Of a DNA stretch of 64,000 nt, positions 1 through 8,854 are shown piece after piece. Each line of letters opens with the position of its first letter. The stretch's first letter is position 1. The notes under the pieces were generated by a model, which was not told the DNA's origin, ran no database searches, and worked only from the letters and a program-made list of their open reading frames with translations. Origin of the DNA: Faecalibacterium sp. I3-3-89 (GTDB lineage Bacteria; Bacillota; Clostridia; Oscillospirales; Ruminococcaceae); contig NZ_CP094468.1 in the NCBI RefSeq assembly GCF_023347275.1, forward strand, positions 2,294,001 to 2,358,000, written 5' to 3'. The position numbers and the translations under genes were made by a program.

Positions 1-268
1 ACTCGGCACTTACCAGCGCGCACAGCCGCGCCCGGCGGGAAAAGTAAGCCGTCTCCCATGGGGTGCGCCGCCCAGTGTGGGTGAAATCCAGCCAGAGCGA
101 GAGCGGCAGGGGCGCAATGGGCGTTTGCAGCGCGGCTTCCCCCGCCTGCAAAAAGCGCTGCTTTGCCCGCAGGGGCAGCCCCTGCCATGCGGTGTGCTCT
201 TTGACAGGGGGAAAGGGCCGGTAATCGGGAAGAAATTCCGGCAGATGAGCAAGCTGTTCCTGTATCAT
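1..268 (-). CDS. Heparinase II/III-like protein, N-terminal part (cut by window edge)
   Basis: Reading leftward from an ATG at 268 behind a GGAGG ribosome site, the frame stays open to the window edge, giving about 89 residues. The segment ending in YFSRRARLCALVSAE resembles the N-terminal helical region of heparinase II/III-like proteins, where an aromatic-rich patch is followed by an arginine pair and a long helix. It starts only 14 bp after the response regulator gene, so it is probably co-transcribed with the two-component pair. With GH88 and beta-glucuronidase across the divergent promoter, a role in breaking down uronic-acid polysaccharide is likely. The catalytic domain lies outside the window, so the family call is tentative. 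Confidence 0.5.
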   Translation of the reverse strand, partial: MIQEQLAHLPEFLPDYRPFPPVKEHTAWQGLPLRAKQRFLQAGEAALQTPIAPLPLSLWLDFTHTGRRTPWETAYFSRRARLCALVSAE

Positions 269-282
269 AAAAGCCTCCGATT

Positions 283-1545
283 TTAAATACTTTGCTGGTA
301 TTCCCGCGGGCTGAGCCCCGTGACCTTTTTGAATACCTTGGAAAAATAGAAAGCGCTCTCGTACCCCAGTTTCTCAGCGATCTCGTATACTTTCAAATCG
401 CCCTGTTCCAGCATCTCTTTTGCCGCAGCGATGCGGGTCTCGGTGATGTACTCCACAAAGCCGCTGTCGCCGTATTTGCCGAACAGCTGGCTGAGGTAGT
501 TGGGCGAAAAATTGAATACAGCCGCCACATCGGCCAGCGTCAGTTTTTCCGAAAGATGATTCTTAACATACTCCTGCACCTGTGCCACCACCTGCATCTT
601 CCCGGCGGTGGCGTCGCCCTCGTTGACCTCCACGAACTGGATGGGCTGCTCCACCGTGAGCAGGGGCTGTAGGTGGGCGTTTTCCCGGCAGCGGCGCGCC
701 AGCCCCAGCAGGGAGCCGGTGGGGCGTCCTACCGCCCAGAGCAGCCGCACCGTGAAATAGTTGTATAGAATTTGGCTGGCGCGTTCCAGCAGCGGGCGCA
801 GTACCGTCCGGTATTTTTGGCACTGGGCATCGGTCAGGCAGAAAAGCACATTGCAGCGCATGGCATCCGCCCCGGTCACATAGCAGGGCAGGTAGTTTTG
901 CAGGGTGGTCTCCAGCATCCGCCCGCAGGAAAAACTCAGCTTCAGCTGCTGGGCGGGGGTAAGGGCGGTGTTGGCGATGATCTCGCAGCTGGCTACAAGG
1001 TAGGCGTCGCTTGCAAGGTTCAGCTCCATGTGCTGCAAAGGCTGCTCCAATGCGGCTTCGTCCGGGAACAGCCCGGCGTACAACCGCACGAAAAAACGCT
1101 CCTGATAGCTGCGCACACTCTCGGCAAGATTTTCCTGTGCTGACAATTCGCCCAGCAAAGCACGCTCCTTTTTTACCTTTTCGGCGGCCTTGGCAAGGGC
1201 GGTTTGCAGGTTTTCGGGGGTCAGGTCCAGCTTGACCAGATAATCCACCACTCCGGCACCCATGGCCTGCTTGATGTAATCAAATTCTTCAAAGCTGGTC
1301 AGCATGATAAAGGCGGGCAGGGCGTTGCGCTCCCGGCAGGTGCGGGCAAGGGTAAGCCCGTCCATCACCGGCATTTTTACGTCGGCAATGACGATATCCG
1401 GCTTCTCCCGCTCAATGAGTTCCAGCGCCAGCTTTCCGTTGCGGGCGGTGCCGCAGACGGTATAGCCCAGCTTTTCCCATTCCAGCATCCCCTGCAGGCC
1501 GATGAGCACCAGCGGCTCATCATCCACCAGTAATATCCGCAGCAT
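283..1545 (-). CDS. YesN-type response regulator with AraC DNA-binding domain
   Basis: Cytoplasmic transcription factor of 420 residues. Residues 1-120 are a receiver domain starting MLRILLVDDE, with the phospho-acceptor Asp55 in IADVKMPVMDG. Residues about 325-420 are a double helix-turn-helix AraC domain (LTLADVAAVFNFSPNYLSQL, then YEIAEKLGYESAFYFSKVFK). The middle is the weakly conserved linker usual for this class. I chose the ATG at 1545, which has AGAAAGGAG in front; a longer frame exists upstream without one. The start lies 26 bp inside the kinase gene, which implies translational coupling. It should activate the divergent sugar transport/uronide operon in response to the kinase. Confidence 0.93.
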   Translation of the reverse strand: MLRILLVDDEPLVLIGLQGMLEWEKLGYTVCGTARNGKLALELIEREKPDIVIADVKMPVMDGLTLARTCRERNALPAFIMLTSFEEFDYIKQAMGAGVVDYLVKLDLTPENLQTALAKAAEKVKKERALLGELSAQENLAESVRSYQERFFVRLYAGLFPDEAALEQPLQHMELNLASDAYLVASCEIIANTALTPAQQLKLSFSCGRMLETTLQNYLPCYVTGADAMRCNVLFCLTDAQCQKYRTVLRPLLERASQILYNYFTVRLLWAVGRPTGSLLGLARRCRENAHLQPLLTVEQPIQFVEVNEGDATAGKMQVVAQVQEYVKNHLSEKLTLADVAAVFNFSPNYLSQLFGKYGDSGFVEYITETRIAAAKEMLEQGDLKVYEIAEKLGYESAFYFSKVFKKVTGLSPREYQQSI

Positions 1546-3337
1546 GGGTGTCTCCTTTCTGTTGATAGGGCAGCCGGATGGTGACCTCGGTGCCCACGTC
1601 CTCTTCACTTTCAATGGTCAGGCCGTAACCCTCGCCAAAGGAATACCGGATGCGGCGGTTCACGTTCCACAGGCCGACATGACGGAACTTTTCAGCCTTT
1701 TCGGCACCCTCGGCGGGCTCGTCCAGAAGGTGAGCTACCTGCTCCGGCGGCATGCCCACGCCGTCATCGGTAATGCGCAGCAATACGTCCCCGGTATCCG
1801 GGTCGGTGGAGATATCCAGCAGCACGCTGCCGTGGCCGCCCTTGGGTTCCAGCCCGTGGAAGATGGCGTTTTCCACCAGCGGCTGCAAGGTGAACCGGGG
1901 AATCATGCAGTCCCGGCAAAGGGTCTCGCTTTCAATGCGGGAGACCTCAATCTCCAGGTCGCCGCCGTAGCGGTACTGCTGGATGGTAAAGTAATCGTTG
2001 AGCAATGCCAGCTCCTCCTGCAAAGGCACCAGCTTCTGGGTGCCTTTGGAGATGCTTTTGGTCAGCCGTGCAAAGGCGGTGACCATCTCGGCAATGCCGG
2101 GCGCGTGCTGGATGGTAGCCATCCAGCGGATGCTGTTGAGGGTGTTGTAGATAAAGTGCGGGTTCACCTCGTTTTGCAGCATCCGGTATTCCAGCTCCTG
2201 CTTGCGACGTTCGTCCTCCACCCGGCGGGTCATCAGGCTGTCCACGTTTTCAGCCAGCTGGTTGATGCCCCGGCCGATGTCGCCCAGCTCGTTGTTCCAC
2301 TCCACCGTGCGGTCGGGGGCAAAGTTGCCGCTGCCCACGGTTTCGATGCGCTTTTGCAGCGCCTCCACCGGGCGGGTGATGACCCGCTCCAGCCAGTGCT
2401 GCATCAAAAAGCTCAGTCCCCAGATGATGGCAGTGCCAAGGGCGACCAGCCACAGGTACACGCCGTAGTGCAGCAAAAAGGTATTTGCGGGCAAAAGCTG
2501 TACCAGTGCCGCGCTGCGGCCGTTCAGTGTTACCTTGACTACATAATACTTCTGGCCGTCCAGCTGCACCTTGCCCTGCCATGCGGTCTGCTCTGTCACG
2601 CCGTTATTGCTGCCGGTGCGCAGGGTGTAGTCCACCTCCCGCAGCGGATTTTCAATCTCGGTCAGGCTGCCGTTTTCGATCTGCCACAGGCGGCTGCCCA
2701 TCTCCCAGTACAACGCGCTGCCGTCGGTCAGGCTGTAACCTGCTGCCGGGTCGGTGATAATGGCGGTATCCAGCGCAAGGTAGGTGCTGCCCCGGTGCAA
2801 GGTGCCCTTGCCGCAGCGGACAGGCTGGCTGATGGCGATGCAGCTCGGACTGCCGGGCAGCAGCGGGTCGGTGGCGAACTGCATCCCGTACCCCTTGGTG
2901 AGAAACTGCTTTACGCTGGTGCGGTTGAGCGCAGCCGAGGAGTTCAGCGGGCCGAACTGCAAATGCCGGTCGTTCTCATTGGTAACAAAAAAGCGGAGGA
3001 TATGGCTGTACAGGGTGCTGGAATAGTATTTTTCCTGCATGGCTTCGTAGGCGGCAATGGTCTGGGTGCCGTTGATATTTTCCTGCGAGATGTACCGCCG
3101 CACGGTGCTGTCAATGGAAGCCCAGTTCAAAAGAGCATCGGCGCTTTCCAGACTGGTCTCGATGGAGGTAGCCACCAGCCGCAGGTTGAACTCTGCCGCC
3201 TGCAGGGAGTTGGCACGCACATATTGGTTGGAGAGAATGAACAGCGCCGCGCCCACGGCCAGAGAGGTAAGAAAGGTAAAAAAGCGCATTCCCCACACGA
3301 TCTGCCGCCGCAGCGGGAAACGGTGGCTGCTCTTCAT
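1520..3337 (-). CDS. YesM/LytS-type sensor histidine kinase
   Basis: Membrane sensor of 605 residues. One transmembrane helix lies near residues 20-36 and a second near 290-312, enclosing an extracellular sensing region of about 250 residues. A HAMP-like segment follows, then the His_kinase domain with NEVNPHFIYNTLNS (His394), and a C-terminal ATPase domain with the N box LQPLVENAIFHGL and G box DDGVGM. This is the class that senses extracellular carbohydrate and phosphorylates a YesN-type regulator, here the overlapping downstream gene. The ligand cannot be read from sequence; the neighbouring operon suggests a glucuronide or an unsaturated uronyl oligosaccharide. Confidence 0.93.
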   Translation of the reverse strand: MKSSHRFPLRRQIVWGMRFFTFLTSLAVGAALFILSNQYVRANSLQAAEFNLRLVATSIETSLESADALLNWASIDSTVRRYISQENINGTQTIAAYEAMQEKYYSSTLYSHILRFFVTNENDRHLQFGPLNSSAALNRTSVKQFLTKGYGMQFATDPLLPGSPSCIAISQPVRCGKGTLHRGSTYLALDTAIITDPAAGYSLTDGSALYWEMGSRLWQIENGSLTEIENPLREVDYTLRTGSNNGVTEQTAWQGKVQLDGQKYYVVKVTLNGRSAALVQLLPANTFLLHYGVYLWLVALGTAIIWGLSFLMQHWLERVITRPVEALQKRIETVGSGNFAPDRTVEWNNELGDIGRGINQLAENVDSLMTRRVEDERRKQELEYRMLQNEVNPHFIYNTLNSIRWMATIQHAPGIAEMVTAFARLTKSISKGTQKLVPLQEELALLNDYFTIQQYRYGGDLEIEVSRIESETLCRDCMIPRFTLQPLVENAIFHGLEPKGGHGSVLLDISTDPDTGDVLLRITDDGVGMPPEQVAHLLDEPAEGAEKAEKFRHVGLWNVNRRIRYSFGEGYGLTIESEEDVGTEVTIRLPYQQKGDTHAADITGG

Positions 3338-3358
3338 AACGGTGCCTCCTTTCTGGTG

Positions 3359-3474
3359 ACAGTTTGCATTCTTTCCTTTATACAGTACTGATTCCGGCGC
3401 GGTTTGTCAACGGCTTTTTTCATGAGAATTGTGTACTTTATATGCTTTTTTCTCTCGTCACGGATGCAAACTGT
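3359..3474. promoter_or_regulatory. Inverted pair of ATGCAAACTGT sites in the divergent control region
   Basis: ACAGTTTGCAT at 3359-3369 is the exact reverse complement of ATGCAAACTGT at 3464-3474. The pair spans the kinase promoter and lies upstream of the binding-protein gene. The same core (GCAAACTG) forms another inverted pair at the far end of the uronide operon, so this is a candidate binding site for the AraC-type regulator. The rest of the 344-bp gap holds a GC-rich hairpin at 3614-3642 in the binding-protein leader and no recognisable gene. Confidence 0.45.
3382..3410 (-). promoter_or_regulatory. Promoter of the sensor kinase operon
   Basis: On the minus strand a perfect TTGACA (3405-3410) is followed after 17 bp by a weak TACTGT (3382-3387), 44 bp upstream of the kinase start. 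The poor -10 box would suit a promoter that needs activation. Confidence 0.5.
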
Positions 3475-3681
3475 GCAAGAGAACAAGAAAGTGCAGACTC
3501 CAGTGTAAGAAAGTACATCTTTTTTTAAAAGATACAGAAAAACTGCAACTCTTCCCGGAATTTTTCCATTCCGGTTTTTGCGTTTGTGCGGTATCCTAGT
3601 GTCAACAAAAGCGAGCGGCTCCCCGGCACGGGGGAGGCCGCTGCACAGAACAAACACACTGCCCTGAAGGAGGACACACTT

Positions 3682-5001
3682 ATGAAAAAGATCTCTCGTC
3701 GTTCGTTCCTTACCGCTGCCGCTGCCTGCGGCGCAGCTGCTGCCCTGAGCGCCTGTGGCGGCTCTTCTGCAAGCTCCACCGCTGCTTCCTCCACTGCCGG
3801 TTCCACCGCTGCTTCCGCAGCCGCAGGCCCTGTTACCCTGCAGTGGTCAGTGTGGGATAAGGAGTCCACTCCCTACTGGCAGGCCATGGCCGACGGCTAC
3901 ATGGCAAGCCACAAGGACGTGACCATCGAGATGGTGGATCTGGGCTCCAGCGATTACATGACCGTTCTGGCTACCCAGCTGGCCGGCAGCGCTGATCTGG
4001 ATATCGTGACCATCAAGGATATCCCCGGCTACGCAAACCTGATCAATCTGGACTACCTCAAGCCTCTGAATGAGGTGCTGACCCGCGACACCGGCGATTT
4101 CAACGGCACCATCGAGCAGCTGACCACCGATGACGGCAACTTCTACGCCGTGCCCTTCCGCAGCGACTTCTGGGTGCTGTACTACAACAAGGATCTGTTT
4201 GATGCTGCCGGTGTGGAGTATCCCTCCAATGACCTGACAATGGAAGATTACGATGCTCTGGCCCGCAAGATGACCAGCGGCTCCGGCGACACCAAGGTCT
4301 ATGGCTGCCACTACCACACCTGGCGCTCTGCCGCTTCTCTGTTCTCCATTCTGGACGGCAAAAACACCATCATCGACGGCACCTACGACTTCATGAAGCC
4401 CACCTACGATATGGTCATTGCCCAGCAGAAGGACGGCATCTGCATGGACTACGGCTACCTCAAGACCTCTTCTCTGCACTACTCCGCAGCCTTTGAGAAC
4501 CAGCAGTGCGCAATGGTCAACATGGGCAGCTGGTTCATCTCCACGCTGGAAGCTTACATGAAGGATGCCGAGACCAAGTTCAACTGGGGCATCGTCAAGT
4601 ACCCGCACCCCGCCGGTGCAGAGGCTGGTTCTACGCTGGGCACTGTGACCAGCTTGGCCATCAACGCGGATTCTCCCAAGGCAGAGGCCGCTGCCGACTT
4701 CATCAACTGGTGTGTCTCCGAGGAGGGCGCACAGGCCATTGCCAAGACCGGCACCTTCCCGGCCTGCGGCTCCGCTGCTACCGCCGAGATCATCAAGTCC
4801 ACCGAGGGCTTCCCCGAGGACAGCAATTCTGTGGATGCACTGACCACCAGCAATGTCTATCTGGAAATGCCCTACACCCAGTACGCATCTGATATCGAGA
4901 CCATTCTGAACGCCGAGCACGATGCTATTATGACCATGAGCGAGACCGTGGACGAGGGCATCCAGAACATGAACGATCAGGTTCCCGCAGTTCTCGGCTG
5001 A
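3682..5001 (+). CDS. Sugar ABC transporter substrate-binding lipoprotein (CUT1 family)
   Basis: 439-residue extracellular binding protein that would deliver an oligosaccharide to the two permeases downstream. The N-terminus has a twin-arginine-like motif (SRRSFL), an alanine-rich hydrophobic stretch and a lipobox ending LSAC, then a Ser/Ala/Thr linker typical of Firmicute lipoproteins. The body is a family 1 solute-binding fold (ITLQWSVWDKE-like start, later LYYNKDLFDAAGVEYP). I chose ATG 3682, preceded by AAGGAGGACAC; an in-frame start upstream has no ribosome site. No ATPase is encoded here, so a shared MsmK/MalK-like ATPase elsewhere is likely. The terminator after the gene should keep its expression above that of the permeases. 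Confidence 0.93.
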   Translation: MKKISRRSFLTAAAACGAAAALSACGGSSASSTAASSTAGSTAASAAAGPVTLQWSVWDKESTPYWQAMADGYMASHKDVTIEMVDLGSSDYMTVLATQLAGSADLDIVTIKDIPGYANLINLDYLKPLNEVLTRDTGDFNGTIEQLTTDDGNFYAVPFRSDFWVLYYNKDLFDAAGVEYPSNDLTMEDYDALARKMTSGSGDTKVYGCHYHTWRSAASLFSILDGKNTIIDGTYDFMKPTYDMVIAQQKDGICMDYGYLKTSSLHYSAAFENQQCAMVNMGSWFISTLEAYMKDAETKFNWGIVKYPHPAGAEAGSTLGTVTSLAINADSPKAEAAADFINWCVSEEGAQAIAKTGTFPACGSAATAEIIKSTEGFPEDSNSVDALTTSNVYLEMPYTQYASDIETILNAEHDAIMTMSETVDEGIQNMNDQVPAVLG

Positions 5002-5098
5002 TAAAGCGTTTTCCGCAATACGTTGCGGTTCTCCTTCTTCATCATTTTCGATCCCCATTCATTTTCCGGTGGACGAGCATCGGAAAAAAGCCCTGTCC

Positions 5099-5140
5099 GA
5101 GCGGGGCGGGTATGCACAGCGCCCGCCCCGCTCATTTTTT
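5099..5140 (+). terminator. Hairpin with U-run between binding protein and permease genes
   Basis: GAGCGGGGCGGG (5099-5110) pairs perfectly with CCCGCCCCGCTC (5122-5133), followed by TTTTTT. It has the form of an intrinsic terminator inside the operon and probably acts as a partial terminator, giving excess binding protein. Confidence 0.85.
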
Positions 5141-5178
5141 GGAAAAATGGTTATACTTCCGGGAAAGGAGGCTCTTTT

Positions 5179-6105
5179 ATGGCGAGTGCTGCTGTCCAGA
5201 ATAAAACTCCCCGTAAAGTGCTAAAAAAATCGACCCGCGATTCTCTGATCGCGTATTCCTTCATTGCGCCAAACTTCATTGGCTTCTGCGTGTTTACGCT
5301 GGTGCCCATGGTGTTTGCCATTGCGCTGGCCTTCTGCGCATGGGACGGCCGCCACGCCATTGAATTTGTCGGCCTGAAAAACTTTGTAAAGCTCTTCACC
5401 ACCGATAAAATCTTTCAGGCGGCTTTGAAAAACACCATCGTCTATGTCATCGGCACCGTGCCGCTTACGCTGGCCTGCTCGCTGGCCATGGCCGTGCTGC
5501 TGAACCAGAACGTGAAGCTGCGCAACTTTTTCCGCACCGTGGCGTTCTTCCCTTACGTTGCTTCGCTGGTGGCGGTGGCAGCGGTATGGAACATGATCTT
5601 CAACCCCTCCATGGGCCCCATCAACATGATCCTGAACCAGTTCTTCGGCGTGGCGGTGGAAAACCTGCCCCGCTGGGCTGCCGGCAAGGACACCGCCATG
5701 ATCACGGTCATCCTGTTCAGCGTGTGGAAGAACATGGGCTACTACATGGTCATCTATCTGGCCGGCCTGCAGGGCTGCAACCCGGACCTGAACGAAGCCG
5801 CCGAGCTGGACGGTGCAAACCGCTGGCAGCAGTTCTGGCACATCACTCTGCCCCAGCTGCGGCCTACCACCTTCTTTGTGGTCATCATGCTCACCATCTC
5901 CGGCTTCAAGGTCTACGACCAGATGTACATGATCACGCAGGGCGGCCCCGGTACTGCTACCATGACGCTGGTGTACTACATCTATAATGTGGCCTTCGTC
6001 AATACCCCGAAATACGGCTACGCAAGTGCAATTTCCATGGTGCTGTTCGTACTGGTGCTGATCGTTACCATCATCCAGTTCCGCGGCTCCAAGGGCGAGA
6101 ACTGA
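5179..6105 (+). CDS. CUT1 sugar ABC transporter permease, first subunit
   Basis: 308-residue inner-membrane subunit (MalF/UgpA type). About six hydrophobic helices are visible, starting with YSFIAPNFIGFCVFTLVPMV, and the cytoplasmic EAA loop reads EAAELDGANRWQQFWHITLP, the ATPase contact. Start chosen at ATG 5179 with GGAAAGGAGG upstream; the longer frame would run back through the terminator hairpin. It pairs with the second permease 16 bp downstream. Confidence 0.95.
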   Translation: MASAAVQNKTPRKVLKKSTRDSLIAYSFIAPNFIGFCVFTLVPMVFAIALAFCAWDGRHAIEFVGLKNFVKLFTTDKIFQAALKNTIVYVIGTVPLTLACSLAMAVLLNQNVKLRNFFRTVAFFPYVASLVAVAAVWNMIFNPSMGPINMILNQFFGVAVENLPRWAAGKDTAMITVILFSVWKNMGYYMVIYLAGLQGCNPDLNEAAELDGANRWQQFWHITLPQLRPTTFFVVIMLTISGFKVYDQMYMITQGGPGTATMTLVYYIYNVAFVNTPKYGYASAISMVLFVLVLIVTIIQFRGSKGEN

Positions 6106-6121
6106 GAAAGGAGGAAGAACC

Positions 6122-6982
6122 ATGTCTGCTGCTATTATCAAGACCGAGGCCTCTCAGAAGCGCCGCAATTTCGTCTCCAAGTTCCTGATCTATTTCTTCC
6201 TCATCGTCATCACAGCTTGTATGCTGCTGCCCTTTTTGTGGATGCTGTCCTCCTCCTTTAAGCTGAATAAGGACGTGTTCGGCTTCCCTATCCAGTGGAT
6301 CCCCAAAAATCCCCGCTGGCAGAACTATGTGGACATCTGGACCCAGATCCCGCTGCTGACCTTTGTGAAAAACACGGTCAAGATCACCGTGGTGGTCACC
6401 CTGTTGCAGCTGTTCACTTCCTCCTTTGCAGCCTACGCCTTTGCTAAGATGCAGTTCAAGGGCAAAAACGCGCTCTTCCTCGGCTACATTGCCACCATTG
6501 CAGTGCCTTGGCAGGCCTACATGGTGCCCCAGTTCATGATGATGAGCTCGTGGCATTTGAACAACACCCATCTGGCCATTATGTGCCTGCAGGCCTTCAG
6601 CGCCTTCGGCGTGTTCCTGATGAAGCAGTTCTACGAGGGCGTGCCCACCGAGCTGTGTGAGGCTGCCCGCATTGATGGCCTGAGCGAGTACGGCATCTGG
6701 TGGCACATCATGCTGCCCCTCAGCCTGCCCGCCCTGTCCACCCTGACCATCTTCACCTTCGTGAACACATGGAACGACTTCCTTGGCCCCCTGATCTACT
6801 TGACCAAGACCGAACTCAAGACCATCCAGATTGGTCTGCGTATGTTCATCACCCAGTATTCTGCAGAGTACGGCCTGATCATGGCGGCCTCTGTGGTGGC
6901 ACTGATCCCGGTGCTGATCGTGTTCCTCTCCCTGCAAAAGTACTTTGTGCAGGGCGTGGCATCCACCGGCATCAAGGGCTAA
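6122..6982 (+). CDS. CUT1 sugar ABC transporter permease, second subunit
   Basis: 286-residue MalG/UgpE-type membrane subunit with six predicted helices and the EAA loop EAARIDGLSEYGIWWHIMLP. The ribosome site AAAGGAGG lies just upstream of ATG 6122. With the binding protein and first permease it forms a complete importer apart from the ATPase. Its position directly before uidA and a GH88 gene suggests import of a uronic-acid-containing di- or oligosaccharide that is hydrolysed in the cytoplasm. Confidence 0.95.
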   Translation: MSAAIIKTEASQKRRNFVSKFLIYFFLIVITACMLLPFLWMLSSSFKLNKDVFGFPIQWIPKNPRWQNYVDIWTQIPLLTFVKNTVKITVVVTLLQLFTSSFAAYAFAKMQFKGKNALFLGYIATIAVPWQAYMVPQFMMMSSWHLNNTHLAIMCLQAFSAFGVFLMKQFYEGVPTELCEAARIDGLSEYGIWWHIMLPLSLPALSTLTIFTFVNTWNDFLGPLIYLTKTELKTIQIGLRMFITQYSAEYGLIMAASVVALIPVLIVFLSLQKYFVQGVASTGIKG

Positions 6983-6997
6983 ACAAATCACCCGTAA

Positions 6998-7033
6998 GCG
7001 GGGCGTGGGCAGTACCCGCGCCCCGCATTTTTT
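6998..7033 (+). terminator. Hairpin with U-run between transporter and uidA
   Basis: GCGGGGCG-T-GGG pairs with CCC-G-CGCCCCGC (6998-7026) and is followed by ATTTTTT. Only 22 bp separate it from the uidA start, so it is probably a leaky attenuator within one operon rather than the end of a transcript. Confidence 0.8.
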
Positions 7034-7055
7034 GCAGAAATAGAGGGAAAGCGTT

Positions 7056-8852
7056 ATGTTATATCCTGAACAGAATGAAGCGCGCTTGAAGCTGAGCCTT
7101 GACGGCACATGGGCGTTTGCGCTGGGCAGCTGCGCGGAAACCCAGTTCGACCCCGCAAAGCCCCTGCCGGACGCCCAGCCCATCGCGGTACCTGCCAGCT
7201 ACAACGACCAGAACGACCAGACCACCGCCCTGCGCCGCCACTACGGCTGGGTGTGGTATCAGCGCAAGGTCACCCTGCCCGCCTTCTGCGCCGGGCAGCG
7301 GGTGGTGCTGCGGTTCGGCTCGGTGACCCACACGGCCAAGGTCTGGCTGAACGGCCAGCTCATTGCGCAGCACAAGGGCGGCTTTACCCCCTTTGAAGCG
7401 GACGTCACCGCTCTGCTGCAACCCGGCGAGACCGCACTGCTGACCGTAGCCTGTGACAACCGGGTGAACCACAGCACCCTGCCTGTGGGCAACGAGGACG
7501 GGCAGCTGGCCTTCTTTGGCTCGGACAACGCGGGTATCCCCAGTGTGGAGGCTGCCAAGCGTGCCGCCGCACCCCAGAACCGCCCCAACTTTGACTTTTT
7601 CAACTATGCGGGCATCCATCGCCCGGTGGTGCTCTACACCACCCCTAAAGAGTACATCGAGGATGTGACCATAGTGCCCGCCGTGGACGGCACGGTGCAG
7701 TACGCGGTAAAAACCACCGGCAGCGCACCTGTCCGTGTCACGGTGCTGGATGCTGACGGCAACGCCGTTGCAAGCGCCGAGAGTGCAGAAGGCACGATCA
7801 CCATCCCGGAAGTGCATCTCTGGGAGCCCAGACCCGGCACGCCCTACCTGTACACCCTGCATGCCACCTGCGGGGCAGATGTCTACGACCAGACCTTTGG
7901 TGTGCGCAGCATTGAGGTGCGGGGCACACAGGTGCTTTTGAACGGCAAGGCGCTCTATTTCAAGGGCTTTTGCAAGCACGAGGACTTTACCGCCCATGGC
8001 CGAGGCTTTGACCCGGTGCTGAACGTGAAGGATGTGAACCTGATCCACTGGGCAAACGCCAATGCCGTGCGCACCAGCCACTATCCCTACGCCGAGGAGT
8101 TCTACGACCTGTGCGACCGGGAGGGCATTCTGGTCATGGACGAGACCCCGGCGGTGGGCATCGGCGGCGGGGCAGCGGTGAACCCCTATAAGGAATACCC
8201 CCTTGCGGAGCATCACCGGCAGGTGCTTGCCGAGATGATCCATCGGGACAAAAACCACCCCTGCGTGGTGCTGTGGAGCCTTGGCAACGAGCCGGATCTG
8301 GAGCACTTCCCGCAGGATGCCTACGACTACTGGCACCCGCTGTATGAGCTGGCGCACCAGCTGGACCCGCAGGACCGCCCGGTCACCCTCGTCTGCTGCC
8401 AGAACGACTACACCAAGGATATCACCACCCGCACCATGGATATCGTCTGCATCAACCGCTACTACGGCTGGTACAACCTTTCCGGTGACATGGACGCCGC
8501 TTGCTACGGCCTGAATCAGGAGCTGGATTTCTGGGCAGAGCAGCACAAGCCCGTGATGATGAGCGAGTACGGTGCGGACACCGTGGCAGGGCTGCACACC
8601 GCCGGAGCCGAGATGTTCAGTGAGGAGTTTCAGGTGGAGCTCTACCGCCGTCTGGATGCAGAGTTTGACAAGCGCCCGTGGTTTGTGGGAGAATTTGTCT
8701 GGAACTTTGCAGACTACGACACTGTGCAGGGCCCCATGCGGGTGGATGGCAACAAAAAAGGTCTGTTCACCCGGGATCGCCGCCCCAAGCTGGGCATGCA
8801 CTTTCTGCGCCAGCGGTGGGCAGAGATACCTACGTTTGGATTTAAGGAGTAA
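7056..8852 (+). CDS. uidA: Beta-glucuronidase (GH2)
   Basis: 598-residue cytoplasmic enzyme that removes terminal beta-D-glucuronic acid. It is recognisably close to E. coli UidA along its length: sugar-binding domain (VWYQRKV, GGFTPFEADV, FFNYAGIHRPV), beta-sandwich, then the catalytic barrel. The acid/base is Glu412 in LGNEPD and the nucleophile Glu504 in MMSEYGADT. The N-x-K pair that selects the uronate carboxyl is present in GNKKG (Asn566, Lys568). The loop after residue 368, called loop 1 in gut GUS work, is about 11 residues shorter than in E. coli, while residues 143-179 carry an insertion. Family members remove glucuronic acid from drug and host glucuronides; the GH88 partner points also to polysaccharide fragments. 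Confidence 0.95.
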   Translation: MLYPEQNEARLKLSLDGTWAFALGSCAETQFDPAKPLPDAQPIAVPASYNDQNDQTTALRRHYGWVWYQRKVTLPAFCAGQRVVLRFGSVTHTAKVWLNGQLIAQHKGGFTPFEADVTALLQPGETALLTVACDNRVNHSTLPVGNEDGQLAFFGSDNAGIPSVEAAKRAAAPQNRPNFDFFNYAGIHRPVVLYTTPKEYIEDVTIVPAVDGTVQYAVKTTGSAPVRVTVLDADGNAVASAESAEGTITIPEVHLWEPRPGTPYLYTLHATCGADVYDQTFGVRSIEVRGTQVLLNGKALYFKGFCKHEDFTAHGRGFDPVLNVKDVNLIHWANANAVRTSHYPYAEEFYDLCDREGILVMDETPAVGIGGGAAVNPYKEYPLAEHHRQVLAEMIHRDKNHPCVVLWSLGNEPDLEHFPQDAYDYWHPLYELAHQLDPQDRPVTLVCCQNDYTKDITTRTMDIVCINRYYGWYNLSGDMDAACYGLNQELDFWAEQHKPVMMSEYGADTVAGLHTAGAEMFSEEFQVELYRRLDAEFDKRPWFVGEFVWNFADYDTVQGPMRVDGNKKGLFTRDRRPKLGMHFLRQRWAEIPTFGFKE

Positions 8853-8854
8853 TC